A DNA stretch of 64,000 nt, from the NCBI GenBank assembly GCA_013112545.1, contig JABFGJ010000001.1, positions 558,001-622,000 on the forward strand, read 5' to 3'. Source of the DNA: Bacteroidota bacterium (GTDB lineage: Bacteria; Bacteroidota; Bacteroidia; Flavobacteriales_E; Vicingaceae). Below are positions 27,681 through 36,679 of this stretch, piece after piece; position 1 is the first letter of the stretch; the number at the start of each line of letters is the position of its first letter. The notes under the pieces were generated by a model. That model made no database searches. It saw only the letters and a program-made list of their open reading frames with translations, and was not told where the DNA came from. Both the position numbers and the translations under genes were made by a program.

Positions 27681-28729
27681 CTAAAACTCCAATCAAACTT
27701 ATCTAAATCTAAAAGGCAGTTTTCAAGCAAATCAATAGATGCTTTAATGTCAGATTTATCAGCCATTTCTATCACTTGATGTAAATGTCTTGTAGGAATA
27801 GAAACAGCTCCTGAAATAGCTCCACCGTCATTCATGCGCTGTATTCCCGCTGTATCAGTACCTCCAGCAGTTAATATTTCTGCTTGCCACTTTATATTAT
27901 GTTTGTTAGCGGTTTGTTTCATAAACTCTACCATCCTATAATCAGATATTGTTGAAGCATCCATAATTTTTATGGCAGTTCCCATTCCCAAACTAGTGAT
28001 TTTTTCATGTGCCTGAGCACCTGGTACATCATAGGCTATGGTTGTGTCTAATCCAAAGCCAAAATAAGGCTGTATGTCCATTGAAGATACATTCGCACCT
28101 CTAATTCCAACTTCTTCTTGCACAGTAAAAACACCGTAAATATCATAAGGAACCTCTTTGTCTTTTAGCGATCTTAAAGTTTCAATTAAAATAAAAACAG
28201 AGACACGGTTGTCGATTGATTTACAATTAACACAGTTGCCCATTTCAATTAATTCCCCTGCTCGTGTAATTGGATTGCCTATTTCCACCAGCTTTTCAAC
28301 CTCTTCTTTACTCAGGCCCAAATCAATAAAATAATCAGTTGTTTTTGGATTTTTTGCTCTTTCTTCCGTTGTCATTACATGTATGGGTTTAGCACCCATT
28401 ACACCCATTACATCCTTTTTGCCGTGTATAATAACTCGTTGAGCTGTTAAAGTTTTTGGGTCAAAACCGCCAAGAGTATGAAACCTTACAAATCCATTAT
28501 CGTCTATATGGGTTACTATAAAGCCTATTTCATCCATGTGGGCACCAACCATTACTCGTTTTGGATTCTTTCCCTTTTTAATCGCATATACATTTCCCAT
28601 ATTGTTGATTTTAATTTCATCAACCAAGGGACTCACTTCATTTATTATGTATTGTCTAATTCTTTGTTCGTAACCAGGAGCACCGGCGGTTTCACAAATT
28701 TCTTTTAATAGGCTTACGTTTATTGGCAT
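27677..28729 (-). CDS. M42 family metallo-aminopeptidase
   Basis: The 350-residue protein is a tetrahedral-type (TET) aminopeptidase or endoglucanase-like member of M42. Metal and catalytic sites are visible as GAHMDEIGFIV, CKSIDNRVSV, QEEVGIRGAN, FGLDTT and the late PTRHLHQVIEM histidines. It has no signal peptide, so it trims peptides in the cytoplasm. It lies 65 bases downstream of pyk and may be read through from it. Confidence 0.93.
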   Translation of the reverse strand: MPINVSLLKEICETAGAPGYEQRIRQYIINEVSPLVDEIKINNMGNVYAIKKGKNPKRVMVGAHMDEIGFIVTHIDDNGFVRFHTLGGFDPKTLTAQRVIIHGKKDVMGVMGAKPIHVMTTEERAKNPKTTDYFIDLGLSKEEVEKLVEIGNPITRAGELIEMGNCVNCKSIDNRVSVFILIETLRSLKDKEVPYDIYGVFTVQEEVGIRGANVSSMDIQPYFGFGLDTTIAYDVPGAQAHEKITSLGMGTAIKIMDASTISDYRMVEFMKQTANKHNIKWQAEILTAGGTDTAGIQRMNDGGAISGAVSIPTRHLHQVIEMADKSDIKASIDLLENCLLDLDKFDWSFS

Positions 28730-28794
28730 AATAGATCATTTGGGGTTCGAAAATACTAAATTATTTGAATTCAGAAGATTAACTCAAAATACTT

Positions 28795-30222
28795 TTATTC
28801 AACATAACTTAATTTAATCATATTGGATTGGCCTAGTGAATTGATAGGCATACTTGCAATGTTGATGATAAGGTCTTTTTCTTTGACAAGATTCTTTTTC
28901 TTTAAAAGATACTTAATGTCGGCTATGGTGTGATCGGTGCTAACATATTTATCATAATAAAAACCTTCAACTCCCCAAACGATACTTAATTTGTTCAGTA
29001 AAGAATGGTTTCCTGTAAACGCAAAAATGGCAGCTTTAGGCCTAAAACTTGAGATTTTTGTTGCAGTATAACCAGAATGAGTCATCGTAACAATGGCGCT
29101 AGTATCTGTACGTTGAGATAACCTGCAAGCATTATAACAAATTGAGTCAGAAATAAATCGCTCTTCATTTAGCTCTGGAGGATATTCACGATGATAAATC
29201 GTTTCAGACTCTTCTATTTGTAGTATAATCTTTGTCATCGCTTTAATGACTTGAACAGGATATCTACCTACAGAAGTTTCTGCACTTAACATTACAGCGT
29301 CTGCTCCATCTAGAACGGCATTAGCTACATCAGTTACCTCTGCCCTTGTAGGGCTAATATTGGTAATCATGCTTTCCATCATTTGAGTGGCTATAATTAC
29401 TGGCTTTGAGGCAGTTAAGCATTTTTTAACCAATTCCTTTTGCAATAAAGGCACTTGTTCCATAGGAATCTCAACACCCAAATCACCTCTTGCAACCATC
29501 AATACATCAGTGTGTTCTATGATTCCGTCAATTTCTCTTACGGCCTCTGGTTTTTCAATTTTTGCTACCACTAAAGCAGTTTTTCCTTGAGCTTGAATGA
29601 TGTGTTTTAATTCAATAATATCTCTAGCTGTTCTAACAAAAGACAAACCGATGTATTCAATATCATGCTCTAATGCAAAATCTAAATCCTCTTTATCTTT
29701 TTTTGTTAAACTTGGAAGAGATATTTTGGTTTCAGGTAAATTCACCCCTTTATTCGATGAAAACTTTCCAGCGTTTAAAAACTTTGCTTTAACGGTCGAT
29801 TTCTTATCTGTTGAAATAATTTCGACCTTTAATTTTCCATCGTCAATTAACACAACTTCTCCAACCTTTACATCTTTAGCAAAATGCGCATAACTCATAT
29901 AAACGCGTTGTTGGTTTCCAATGATTTTTTCAGCAGTAAACTCAATCTCTTGACCTTCTTCTACGTTGACTGAACCATTTTCTATTTCTCCAATTCGAAT
30001 TTTAGGGCCTTGTAAATCAGCTAGTAACGCAATGTGTCTGTTCTCTTCTTTGTTAATTTCTCTAACTCTTTCTATTACTGGTAGGTGGTCTTCATAACTT
30101 CCATGAGAAAAATTTATTCGTATAACATTAACTCCTTCATTGATTATTGTTTTCAACATTTCCTTGCTTGATGTTGCAGGGCCTATGGTTGCAATAATTT
30201 TTGTTTTTTTATTTCTATACAT
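28795..30222 (-). CDS. pyk: Pyruvate kinase
   Basis: The glycolytic enzyme makes pyruvate and ATP from phosphoenolpyruvate. The 475 residues are full length. Motifs include KIIATIGPATSS, RINFSHGSYEDH, ALLADLQGPKIRIG, the signature region VVAKIEKPEAV and VARGDLGVEIP, and TDVANAVLDGADAVMLSAETSVG. It follows the IPExxxVDY gene after one base, in an acpP-fabF-rnc-IPExxxVDY-pyk order that I recall as common in flavobacteria. Confidence 0.97.
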   Translation of the reverse strand: MYRNKKTKIIATIGPATSSKEMLKTIINEGVNVIRINFSHGSYEDHLPVIERVREINKEENRHIALLADLQGPKIRIGEIENGSVNVEEGQEIEFTAEKIIGNQQRVYMSYAHFAKDVKVGEVVLIDDGKLKVEIISTDKKSTVKAKFLNAGKFSSNKGVNLPETKISLPSLTKKDKEDLDFALEHDIEYIGLSFVRTARDIIELKHIIQAQGKTALVVAKIEKPEAVREIDGIIEHTDVLMVARGDLGVEIPMEQVPLLQKELVKKCLTASKPVIIATQMMESMITNISPTRAEVTDVANAVLDGADAVMLSAETSVGRYPVQVIKAMTKIILQIEESETIYHREYPPELNEERFISDSICYNACRLSQRTDTSAIVTMTHSGYTATKISSFRPKAAIFAFTGNHSLLNKLSIVWGVEGFYYDKYVSTDHTIADIKYLLKKKNLVKEKDLIINIASMPINSLGQSNMIKLSYVE

Positions 30223-30223
30223 C

Positions 30224-30634
30224 TTAAAAAATTAAGTTTTCTTTCGATTTTAATTGTTCGACTTCGATTTCTGCCGTTGCTAGCACTAGGTTCAGTTCTT
30301 TTATTCTTTTTATTAGCAGTTCGAATGCGCGGTCTTTAATGATTCCCTTTATTAATAAAAAATAATCGCATTTTTCTTCAGGTATTAAAGTCCCATACTC
30401 ACTCCTGTTGGCTATTAAGTAATAATCCAACATATCCTCTTCATTCGTGTATTCAAAAAACGAATACATTTGATTATTTCCTTTAAAGGTGATTGTTAAA
30501 TTTTCAGATTTTTGAAAATCAAAAGAAAGTGCTTTGTTTATTTCCCAACACAGTCTGTAATCTTTAACATGACTAAAAATACCAATCAGCTTAAAATCAA
30601 AAACATCTTCAAATTCTAAGGTAAACTTTGCCAT
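30224..30634 (-). CDS. IPExxxVDY family protein
   Basis: This 136-residue soluble protein belongs to a small Bacteroidota family named for a motif seen here as IPEEKCDYFLLIKG near residue 77; the usual V is C in this copy. It begins with FTLEFEDVFDFKLIGIFS. Function is unknown. Its conserved position between rnc and pyk and the one-base gap to pyk suggest a housekeeping role. A TACCTTTG box at 30656-30663 (minus strand) may give it its own promoter. Confidence 0.87.
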   Translation of the reverse strand: MAKFTLEFEDVFDFKLIGIFSHVKDYRLCWEINKALSFDFQKSENLTITFKGNNQMYSFFEYTNEEDMLDYYLIANRSEYGTLIPEEKCDYFLLIKGIIKDRAFELLIKRIKELNLVLATAEIEVEQLKSKENLIF

Positions 30635-30655
30635 TTATTTTTTTGAAAATCAGTC

Positions 30656-30663
30656 CAAAGGTA
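30656..30663 (-). promoter_or_regulatory. Candidate -7 box for the IPExxxVDY-pyk pair
   Basis: On the minus strand TACCTTTG matches TAnnTTTG 21 bases before the ATG. A -33 box at the normal distance is not evident. Confidence 0.4.
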
Positions 30664-30701
30664 ATAAATGATTTCTGGCTTATAGTTAAAACAAGTTAAG
30701 C

Positions 30702-31415
30702 TTAGATGGAATTTTCAATAAAATAGACGGAGCATGCATTTTGTTCGGCGAGCTTCTTAGATTTACCTTCCGCTGTGGTTTGCAATTGTTTGTTTATCAT
30801 GAGTTGGCAGCGATAATATTTGCCATTTCCATTCTCTAATTCTTGGACAATAAATTCAAATCGCTTTTTGTTTTTTTGACACCATTCAACTAGTTTACTC
30901 TTGAAGTCGGTTTCCATGTGAACCAATTGCTCCACATCAACATAATCTTTGATGATTTTGTTAATCACAAATTTTCTACATGTGCTGTAGCCTTTGTCTA
31001 AATATATGGCTCCTACTAATGCTTCAAAAGCATCGCCAAAAATAGACTTGGTGCGACTTGTATCTGCTGAAGTCTCCAAAAAAGTATCTAAACCTATATC
31101 GATAGAAAGATCGTTCAAATAAGTCCTGTTAACTAATTTCGAACGCATTTTGGTTAAAAAACCTTCTTCTTGATAGGGGTATTTATTAAAGAAAAACTCA
31201 GCAACAATTGCCCCTAAGATAGCATCCCCTAAATATTCTAAACGTTCATTGCTTACCTTATTATCCTCATTTGTCTCATTAACAATTGATTTATGGGTAA
31301 AGGCTTGTTCATACAATGCCATATTTGAGGGAGAAAAACCTAGAATATTTTTGAGCGTTCGATTCTTACTTTTATCTGGAAGTAAAAAAAATCGAATTCC
31401 CTTAAATAAACTCAA
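30702..31415 (-). CDS. rnc: Ribonuclease III
   Basis: The enzyme cuts double-stranded RNA in rRNA processing and decay. The 237 residues hold the catalytic signature NERLEYLGDAILGAIV near residue 58, the second acidic site FGDAFEALVGAIYLD, and a C-terminal dsRNA-binding domain (DFKSKLVEWCQK, then GKSKKLAEQNAC). It starts 3 bases after the fabF stop, so it is in the acpP-fabF operon. Confidence 0.96.
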   Translation of the reverse strand: MSLFKGIRFFLLPDKSKNRTLKNILGFSPSNMALYEQAFTHKSIVNETNEDNKVSNERLEYLGDAILGAIVAEFFFNKYPYQEEGFLTKMRSKLVNRTYLNDLSIDIGLDTFLETSADTSRTKSIFGDAFEALVGAIYLDKGYSTCRKFVINKIIKDYVDVEQLVHMETDFKSKLVEWCQKNKKRFEFIVQELENGNGKYYRCQLMINKQLQTTAEGKSKKLAEQNACSVYFIENSI

Positions 31416-31418
31416 GTT

Positions 31419-32666
31419 TTATATTTTTTTGAAAATAGCTGATGCGTTATGGCCACCAAAACCAAAAGTATTACTCAATGCAGCTCTTACGATTCTTTTT
31501 TGTGCTTTATTAAAAGTAAAATTTAGCTTGGGGTCAAATTCTGGGTCATCATTAAAATGATTAATAGTTGGAGGAACAATATCATTTTTAACTGCTAAAA
31601 TACAAGCAATCGCTTCAACTACTCCAGCTGCACCTAAAAGGTGGCCAGTCATTGATTTGGTAGAGCTTATATTTAATTGATACGCATGTTCTCCAAACAC
31701 GTGCTTTATAGCTTTTGATTCGGCTATATCACCCAGCGGTGTTGAGGTGCCATGAACATTAATGTAATCAATGTCTTCAGGGTTTAACCCACTATCAGTT
31801 AGAGCGTTCTTCATAACATTATTGGCACCAAGTCCTTCAGGGTGCGGAGCAGTCATATGATGCGCATCAGCAGAAAGTCCAGATCCTACAATCTCGGCAT
31901 AAATCTTAGCCCCTCTTGCTTTAGCATGCTCATATTCTTCCAATATAAGAGTTCCGCCACCATCACCTAAAACGAAACCATCTCGATCAACATCAAATGG
32001 TCGGGAGGCGGTTTTTGGGTCGTCATTTCTTTTAGAAAGTGCATTTAAAGCATTGAAACCTCCAATGCCCGCTTCGCATACTGCTGCTTCAGAACCACCT
32101 GCAACACATAAATCCATTTTACCCAATTGAATATAGGTAAAAGCATCTATAATGGCATTTGTAGATGAGGCACAAGCAGAAACTGTGGCAAAATTTGGGC
32201 CTCTAAGCCCATATTTGATTGAGATATGCCCGGGAGCTATATCTGAAATCATTTTAGGTATAAAGAATGGGTTAAACCTAGGGGTTCCGTCGCCTTGAAT
32301 AAAGGAAGTGCATTCTTCTTGGAAGGTTTTTAAACCACCAACACCAGAGCCCCAAATAACTCCAAAACGATCTAAATCTACTTTATCTAGTTCAATTTTT
32401 GAATCAAGCATTGCTTCATCAGTTGCAATCATTGCATACTGAGCAAACAAATCTAGTTTCCTTCCTTCCTTTCGGTCAAAATGGTCTTCTACATTATAAC
32501 CCTTTACTTCGCAAGCAAACTGGGTTTTAAATTTAGAAGCATCGAATTGGGTAATCGGTGCAGCACCGCTGACACCGTTTATTAACCCATTCCAATACTC
32601 TTGAACATTATTTCCTAAGGGAGTAATGGCTCCCAGTCCGGTAACAACTACTCTCTTTAACTCCAT
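31419..32666 (-). CDS. fabF: 3-oxoacyl-[acyl-carrier-protein] synthase II
   Basis: The condensing enzyme extends acyl-ACP with malonyl-ACP in fatty acid synthesis. The 415 residues are full length. The catalytic triad shows as cysteine in SACASSTNAI, histidine in NVHGTSTPLGD, and histidine in STKSMTGHLLGAAG. It starts 13 bases after acpP and is followed closely by rnc. Confidence 0.97.
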   Translation of the reverse strand: MELKRVVVTGLGAITPLGNNVQEYWNGLINGVSGAAPITQFDASKFKTQFACEVKGYNVEDHFDRKEGRKLDLFAQYAMIATDEAMLDSKIELDKVDLDRFGVIWGSGVGGLKTFQEECTSFIQGDGTPRFNPFFIPKMISDIAPGHISIKYGLRGPNFATVSACASSTNAIIDAFTYIQLGKMDLCVAGGSEAAVCEAGIGGFNALNALSKRNDDPKTASRPFDVDRDGFVLGDGGGTLILEEYEHAKARGAKIYAEIVGSGLSADAHHMTAPHPEGLGANNVMKNALTDSGLNPEDIDYINVHGTSTPLGDIAESKAIKHVFGEHAYQLNISSTKSMTGHLLGAAGVVEAIACILAVKNDIVPPTINHFNDDPEFDPKLNFTFNKAQKRIVRAALSNTFGFGGHNASAIFKKI

Positions 32667-32679
32667 TTTTTGCAGAGAT

Positions 32680-32916
32680 TTATTTAGTATTCTCTTCGAT
32701 ATAACTTATCGCGTTACCTACGGTTGCAATTTTTTCTGCTTGATCATCAGGAATTGCAATGTTGAATTCTTTTTCGAATTCCATAATTAACTCAACTGTA
32801 TCTAATGAGTCTGCACCTAAATCATTGGTGAAGCTTGCTTCTGGAGTAACTTCGCTTTCTTCTACTCCTAACTTATCTACGATAATTGCTTTTACTCTTG
32901 ACGCTGTATCTGCCAT
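32680..32916 (-). CDS. acpP: Acyl carrier protein
   Basis: This acidic 78-residue protein carries growing fatty acids on a phosphopantetheine arm attached to the serine of [12 protein letters not shown]. It is the first gene of the acpP-fabF-rnc group. The upstream gap holds a promoter-like pair of boxes and a long palindrome. Confidence 0.97.
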   Translation of the reverse strand: MADTASRVKAIIVDKLGVEESEVTPEASFTNDLGADSLDTVELIMEFEKEFNIAIPDDQAEKIATVGNAISYIEENTK

Positions 32917-32941
32917 GTTTTTATGTTTAAATTTTAAGTTG

Positions 32942-32973
32942 CAAAGAAAATTGATATTCAGTCAATATCAAAA
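32942..32973 (-). promoter_or_regulatory. acpP promoter with palindrome in its spacer
   Basis: On the minus strand TTTTG (32969-32973) and TTTCTTTG (32942-32949) are 19 bases apart, the normal spacing of the Bacteroidota -33 and -7 boxes. The -7 box has one mismatch to TAnnTTTG. Inside the spacer lies TTGATATT-N5-AATATCAA (32951-32971), a good candidate operator. It could alternatively be a weak terminator for the upstream nitroreductase gene, which ends 15 bases before it. Confidence 0.55.
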
Positions 32974-32985
32974 TTTATTTTACAA

Positions 32986-33663
32986 TTAGTAATAATACAA
33001 AATTTCTGATAATTCTTTTCTTTTCAAGCAAGGAATTTGTGTGTTTTTTTCTGGATACCCAACAGGGATTAATAAATAGGGTTTCTCATTTTCAGGCCTT
33101 TTCAAGAGTTTTGCTAAAAAATTAAGCGGGCTAGGCGTGTGTGTTAAAGCTACCAAACCAGCATTGTGAATTGCGGCTAATAACATTCCAGTTGCTATTC
33201 CAACCGATTCATTAACGTAATAATTTTTCTTTTTATCTCCATTTTCGACATCAAACGTCTTTTTAAATACAATAATTAAGACAGGGGCTTTTTCTAAAAA
33301 GGGCTTCTCCCAGTTGGTGTCAAATTTTTTTAAATCACTCAACCATTCATCACTCATTCTTCCATGGTAATTTTCATATTCTTCTTTTTCGGCCGCTATT
33401 CTAATATCTCTTTTTATCTGTTTAGATTTTACAACACAAAACACCCATGGTTGTTTGTGAGCACCTGAAGGAGCTGTTGAAGCAGTTTTTACAATGTTCT
33501 CAATCAACTCATTAGGCAACTCTTTTGAAGAAAATTCCCTCACCGACCTCCGTTTATTTAATGATTCATAAAAAAGTTCGCTTTTTTGGATTTGTTCAAT
33601 GGCTTTTAATTCTTCAAATTCTAATAATTTGAATCCTGGTTTTATCACATTTTTATTCTCCAC
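32986..33663 (-). CDS. Nitroreductase family flavoprotein, iodotyrosine deiodinase-like
   Basis: The 225-residue FMN enzyme has the nitroreductase core (RRSVREFSSKELP, TAPSGAHKQPW, LLIPVGYP). The lid segment EYENYHGRMSDEW...LKKFDTNWEK aligns without gaps to my recollection of vertebrate iodotyrosine deiodinase. It retains the three residues that grip the amino acid part of halotyrosine: Glu95, Tyr99 and Lys120. Family members with these residues remove iodine or other halogens from tyrosine. Bacterial homologues occur in Bacteroidota. The substrate in this cell is inferred. It is divergent from purN. Confidence 0.85.
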   Translation of the reverse strand: MENKNVIKPGFKLLEFEELKAIEQIQKSELFYESLNKRRSVREFSSKELPNELIENIVKTASTAPSGAHKQPWVFCVVKSKQIKRDIRIAAEKEEYENYHGRMSDEWLSDLKKFDTNWEKPFLEKAPVLIIVFKKTFDVENGDKKKNYYVNESVGIATGMLLAAIHNAGLVALTHTPSPLNFLAKLLKRPENEKPYLLIPVGYPEKNTQIPCLKRKELSEILYYY

Positions 33664-33678
33664 TAGGTTTTATTCGTT

Positions 33679-33686
33679 TAAATTTG
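33679..33686 (+). promoter_or_regulatory. Candidate -7 box for purN
   Basis: TAAATTTG matches TAnnTTTG 16 bases before the purN ATG at 33703. No -33 box was seen. Confidence 0.35.
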
Positions 33687-33702
33687 AATTTTGAAAAAAG
33701 TT

Positions 33703-34278
33703 ATGCCTAAAATAGCCATTTTTGCCTCAGGCGCAGGAACAAATGCTAGAGAAATTATTAATTATTTAACTCAATCCCAATCCTCGGTTCGTGTTGAATT
33801 ATTAATAACTAATAATAAAAACTCAGGGCTTGTTCACATTGCAAAAAGAGAAAAAATTCCATGTGTAATAATCGATAACTCGTTTCATTCAAATGGAGTG
33901 AACACGCTTACTATTTTAAAACAACATGCTATTCAATGGGTTATTTTGGCAGGTTTTTTAAGAAAAATACCATTGGAATTAATTAGGGGATTTTCGAATA
34001 GAATAATTAACTTGCATCCTTCTTTGTTACCAAAATATGGCGGAAAAGGAATGTATGGAAAACACGTTCATGAAGCTGTCCTATTGAACAATGAAATTGA
34101 ATCTGGTATAACCATTCACATTGTAAATGAAGAATATGATCAGGGGGCAATTCTATTTCAAGCAAAGTGTAAGATAGAATCAGGTGAAACGATAACATCT
34201 TTGGCATTAAAAATACAAAAGTTAGAACACCAGTATTATCCTATTATAATAGAAAAACAAATATTAAACGCAAAGTAG
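33703..34278 (+). CDS. purN: Phosphoribosylglycinamide formyltransferase
   Basis: This purine-synthesis enzyme transfers a formyl group from 10-formyl-tetrahydrofolate to GAR. The 191 residues open with KIAIFASGAGTNAREI. The catalytic part is INLHPSLLPKYGGKGMYGKHVHEAV (asparagine and histidine), and SGITIHIVNEEYDQGAILFQ follows. I chose the ATG; a TTG four codons upstream would add only MKKV. It is the first gene of a compact run with dCMP deaminase and an S41 protease. Confidence 0.95.
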   Translation: MPKIAIFASGAGTNAREIINYLTQSQSSVRVELLITNNKNSGLVHIAKREKIPCVIIDNSFHSNGVNTLTILKQHAIQWVILAGFLRKIPLELIRGFSNRIINLHPSLLPKYGGKGMYGKHVHEAVLLNNEIESGITIHIVNEEYDQGAILFQAKCKIESGETITSLALKIQKLEHQYYPIIIEKQILNAK

Positions 34279-34284
34279 CTTTCT

Positions 34285-34734
34285 ATGGAGATAAAATACG
34301 GAAGTGAGGAAAAACAAAAAAGATACGACATTGCTTATCTACGCATGGCAAGAGAGTGGGGAAATTTATCTCATTGTAAAAGAAAGCAGGTGGGAGCAAT
34401 CATTGTAAAAGACAGCATGATTATTTCAGATGGTTATAATGGGGCCCCTTCTGGATTTGATAATTGCTGTGAGGATGAGAACCAAAAAACCTTATGGTAT
34501 GTTCTACATGCTGAAGCTAATGCTATTATGAAAGTTGCAAAATCTACAAATAACTCAAATGGAGCAACATTATATATCACCTTATCTCCCTGCAAAGAAT
34601 GCAGTAAATTAGTATATCAAGCAGGGATTAAAAGAGTTGTTTATATGAATAAGTATAAGGATAATTCAGGATTGGATTTCCTTGAAAAAGCTGGGGTTGA
34701 GCTTATGCATATTAAAAACATTGATGACGAATGA
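34285..34734 (+). CDS. dCMP deaminase family protein
   Basis: The 149-residue zinc enzyme has HAEANAIMK (zinc histidine and catalytic glutamate) and SPCKECSKLV (two zinc cysteines). An N-terminal part, KRKQVGAIIVKD...YNGAPSGFDNCCEDE, is typical of deoxycytidylate deaminases, which supply dUMP for thymidylate. Its stop overlaps the start of the S41 protease gene (ATGA). Confidence 0.93.
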   Translation: MEIKYGSEEKQKRYDIAYLRMAREWGNLSHCKRKQVGAIIVKDSMIISDGYNGAPSGFDNCCEDENQKTLWYVLHAEANAIMKVAKSTNNSNGATLYITLSPCKECSKLVYQAGIKRVVYMNKYKDNSGLDFLEKAGVELMHIKNIDDE

Positions 34735-36350
34735 AGAATAGGAATATAATAGTTTTTTTGCCCATAATTATTGCAGTTACTTTAATTATAGGCGTTTTTT
34801 TAGGGCAAAGAATGGCTATTGTTTCATTTGCTTCAGTTTTTAATACTGAAAAATCAAATCAAACAAACAAACTTAACCAAGTCATTAATTTTATAAAAAG
34901 CGACTATGTTGATTCTGTTAAAGAGAACTGGATTGTTGAAGAGACTATCAATGGCATACTGCATAAGTTAGACCCACACTCTGCTTATATTCCAGGGGAG
35001 CAATTTCACGAAGCGAATGACCCATTAGAAGGTAATTTTGACGGGATTGGAGTAGAGTTTAGAATTCAATCAGACACCGTAGTAGTTGTAAAGCCGATTT
35101 CTGGAGGCCCTTCAGAAAAGGTTGGTTTAATGGCTGGGGATAGAATTGTCAAAGTTGAAGATGAAGAAATTTCAGGGAAAGAACTAAACAATGCGAAAGT
35201 AATGAAGTTGCTTAAGGGTCCTAAAGGAACAAAAGTTAATGTTGGAGTGAAAAGAAGTGGGGTGGAAAACATTTTAAACTTTATTATTAAAAGAGATGAG
35301 ATTCCTATAAATAGCTTAGAATCATCTTATATGATAAACGACACAGTTGGTTATATAAAGATAATTCGATTTGCAAAAACCACCTACGATGAGTTTATGG
35401 ATGCAGCTGAAAATCTTAGACAAAACGGGATGAAGTGTTTGGTTCTAGATTTAAGGAGTAATAGTGGGGGCTATTTAAATGCTGCTACAAAACTAGCTGA
35501 TGAATTTTTGCCAAAGGGAAAACTGATTGTTTACACAGAAGGTAAAGCAAGAGCTAGAGAAGATTTTTATGCAAGTTCAAAAGGGGAATATGAAAAAACA
35601 CCACTCATTGTTTTAATAAATGAAGGATCCGCGTCTGCAAGTGAAATTTTAGCAGGGGCTTTACAAGATAATGACCGTGGTTTAATTGTAGGTAGAAGAT
35701 CTTTTGGAAAAGGCTTGGTTCAAGAACCTATGCAATGGTCTGATGGCTCGCAAATAAGGTTAACCGTGGCTAGATATTACACACCAACCGGTAGATGTAT
35801 TCAAAGACCATATACTGAAGGAATGGAAGCGTACAACGATGATTACTACAGTCGAATAGAATCAGGAGAGTTATTTTCAGCTGACAGTATTCATTTTTCT
35901 GACTCTTTAAAGTTTTATACTAAAGCAGGTAAAGTTGTTTATGGTGGAGGTGGAATTATGCCAGACGTGTTTATTCCAATTGATACAATTGGCAGTTCGA
36001 ACTATTATGCTAGGCTAAACTACTCAGGCTTATTTTACTTATTTGGATTTGAATACACGGATAAACATAGAGAGGAGTTAATGTCAAGCCTAAAAGAGAA
36101 TACATTTATTAAAAAGTATCAAGTAGATGAAAAAACATTCCAAGAATTTGTTGAACTAGCCGCAAAGAATGGCATAGAATATAATAATAAAGAAGCTATA
36201 GATTCAAAGGAGATAATTAAAAATAGAATTAAAGCAGCAATAGGTAGGAATCTATTTGGAAATAATATTTATTATCAAATAATTAACAAAGAAGACAATA
36301 GCTTGCAAAAAAGTGTTCAATTGTTTAAAAAAGAAAAGCTCGCTATTTAA
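34731..36350 (+). CDS. S41 family C-terminal processing peptidase
   Basis: The 539-residue protein has one N-terminal membrane helix (about 5-25), an S41 cap, a PDZ domain (about 95-185, VVKPISGGPSEKVGLMAGDRI) and the protease core. The catalytic serine is in NEGSASASEI and the lysine in GRRSFGKGLVQ. It is likely periplasmic and cleaves C-terminal tails of envelope proteins. The gene is coupled to the dCMP deaminase gene by a 4-base overlap. A strong hairpin begins within its last codons. Confidence 0.94.
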   Translation: MKNRNIIVFLPIIIAVTLIIGVFLGQRMAIVSFASVFNTEKSNQTNKLNQVINFIKSDYVDSVKENWIVEETINGILHKLDPHSAYIPGEQFHEANDPLEGNFDGIGVEFRIQSDTVVVVKPISGGPSEKVGLMAGDRIVKVEDEEISGKELNNAKVMKLLKGPKGTKVNVGVKRSGVENILNFIIKRDEIPINSLESSYMINDTVGYIKIIRFAKTTYDEFMDAAENLRQNGMKCLVLDLRSNSGGYLNAATKLADEFLPKGKLIVYTEGKARAREDFYASSKGEYEKTPLIVLINEGSASASEILAGALQDNDRGLIVGRRSFGKGLVQEPMQWSDGSQIRLTVARYYTPTGRCIQRPYTEGMEAYNDDYYSRIESGELFSADSIHFSDSLKFYTKAGKVVYGGGGIMPDVFIPIDTIGSSNYYARLNYSGLFYLFGFEYTDKHREELMSSLKENTFIKKYQVDEKTFQEFVELAAKNGIEYNNKEAIDSKEIIKNRIKAAIGRNLFGNNIYYQIINKEDNSLQKSVQLFKKEKLAI

Positions 36351-36367
36351 AAAAATAGCGAGCTTTT
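36334..36367. terminator. Bidirectional intrinsic terminator
   Basis: A 15-base perfect stem pairs 36334-36348 with 36353-36367 (core GCTCGCTA/TAGCGAGC) around AAAA. It includes the S41 stop codon and lies 20 bases from the end of the converging lipoprotein gene. T-tracts occur on both strands. Confidence 0.88.
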
Positions 36368-36386
36368 AATTAAAAAGGTAAAGGAA

Positions 36387-36620
36387 TTATTTTACTTCTT
36401 TTACAACTTCTTCTACTTTAGTCACAACAGTGTCAGCCACAGCTTTAATGGTTGAGTCAGTAGTTTCAACCACCTCTTCCATTTCGCTATTCATGTCTTC
36501 CATCATTTCAGCTGCTTCTTCAGTTGCAGTTTCTTCAGTTTTTGATTCTTCTGAAGCACTATTACAAGCTGTTACAGAAAATAAACCAGCAATAGCCAGT
36601 GTTAAAAATACTTTTTTCAT
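36387..36620 (-). CDS. Small acidic lipoprotein
   Basis: The 77-residue protein has a lipoprotein signal (LFSVTACNS, cysteine near residue 19). The short mature chain is almost entirely Glu, Thr, Val, Ala and Met, likely a helix or coiled coil. No known domain is visible. The clear promoter-like boxes and flanking terminator support expression. It may be an abundant envelope spacer peptide, but that is only a guess. Confidence 0.78.
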   Translation of the reverse strand: MKKVFLTLAIAGLFSVTACNSASEESKTEETATEEAAEMMEDMNSEMEEVVETTDSTIKAVADTVVTKVEEVVKEVK

Positions 36621-36648
36621 ATCATTTAGATGTTAATGTTTTGCGGCG

Positions 36649-36679
36649 CAAAAGTATAAAAACTTAATGGTTTGCAAAA
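36649..36679 (-). promoter_or_regulatory. Promoter of the small acidic lipoprotein gene
   Basis: On the minus strand TTTTG (36675-36679) and TACTTTTG (36649-36656) match the -33 and -7 boxes of Bacteroidota promoters with an 18-base spacer. The -7 box lies 28 bases before the ATG. Confidence 0.6.

Noticed and set aside
33691-33702. TTG start for purN adding four residues
   Set aside because: The ATG at 33703 matches the family N-terminus (PKIAIFASG) and leaves a normal distance to the -7 box.
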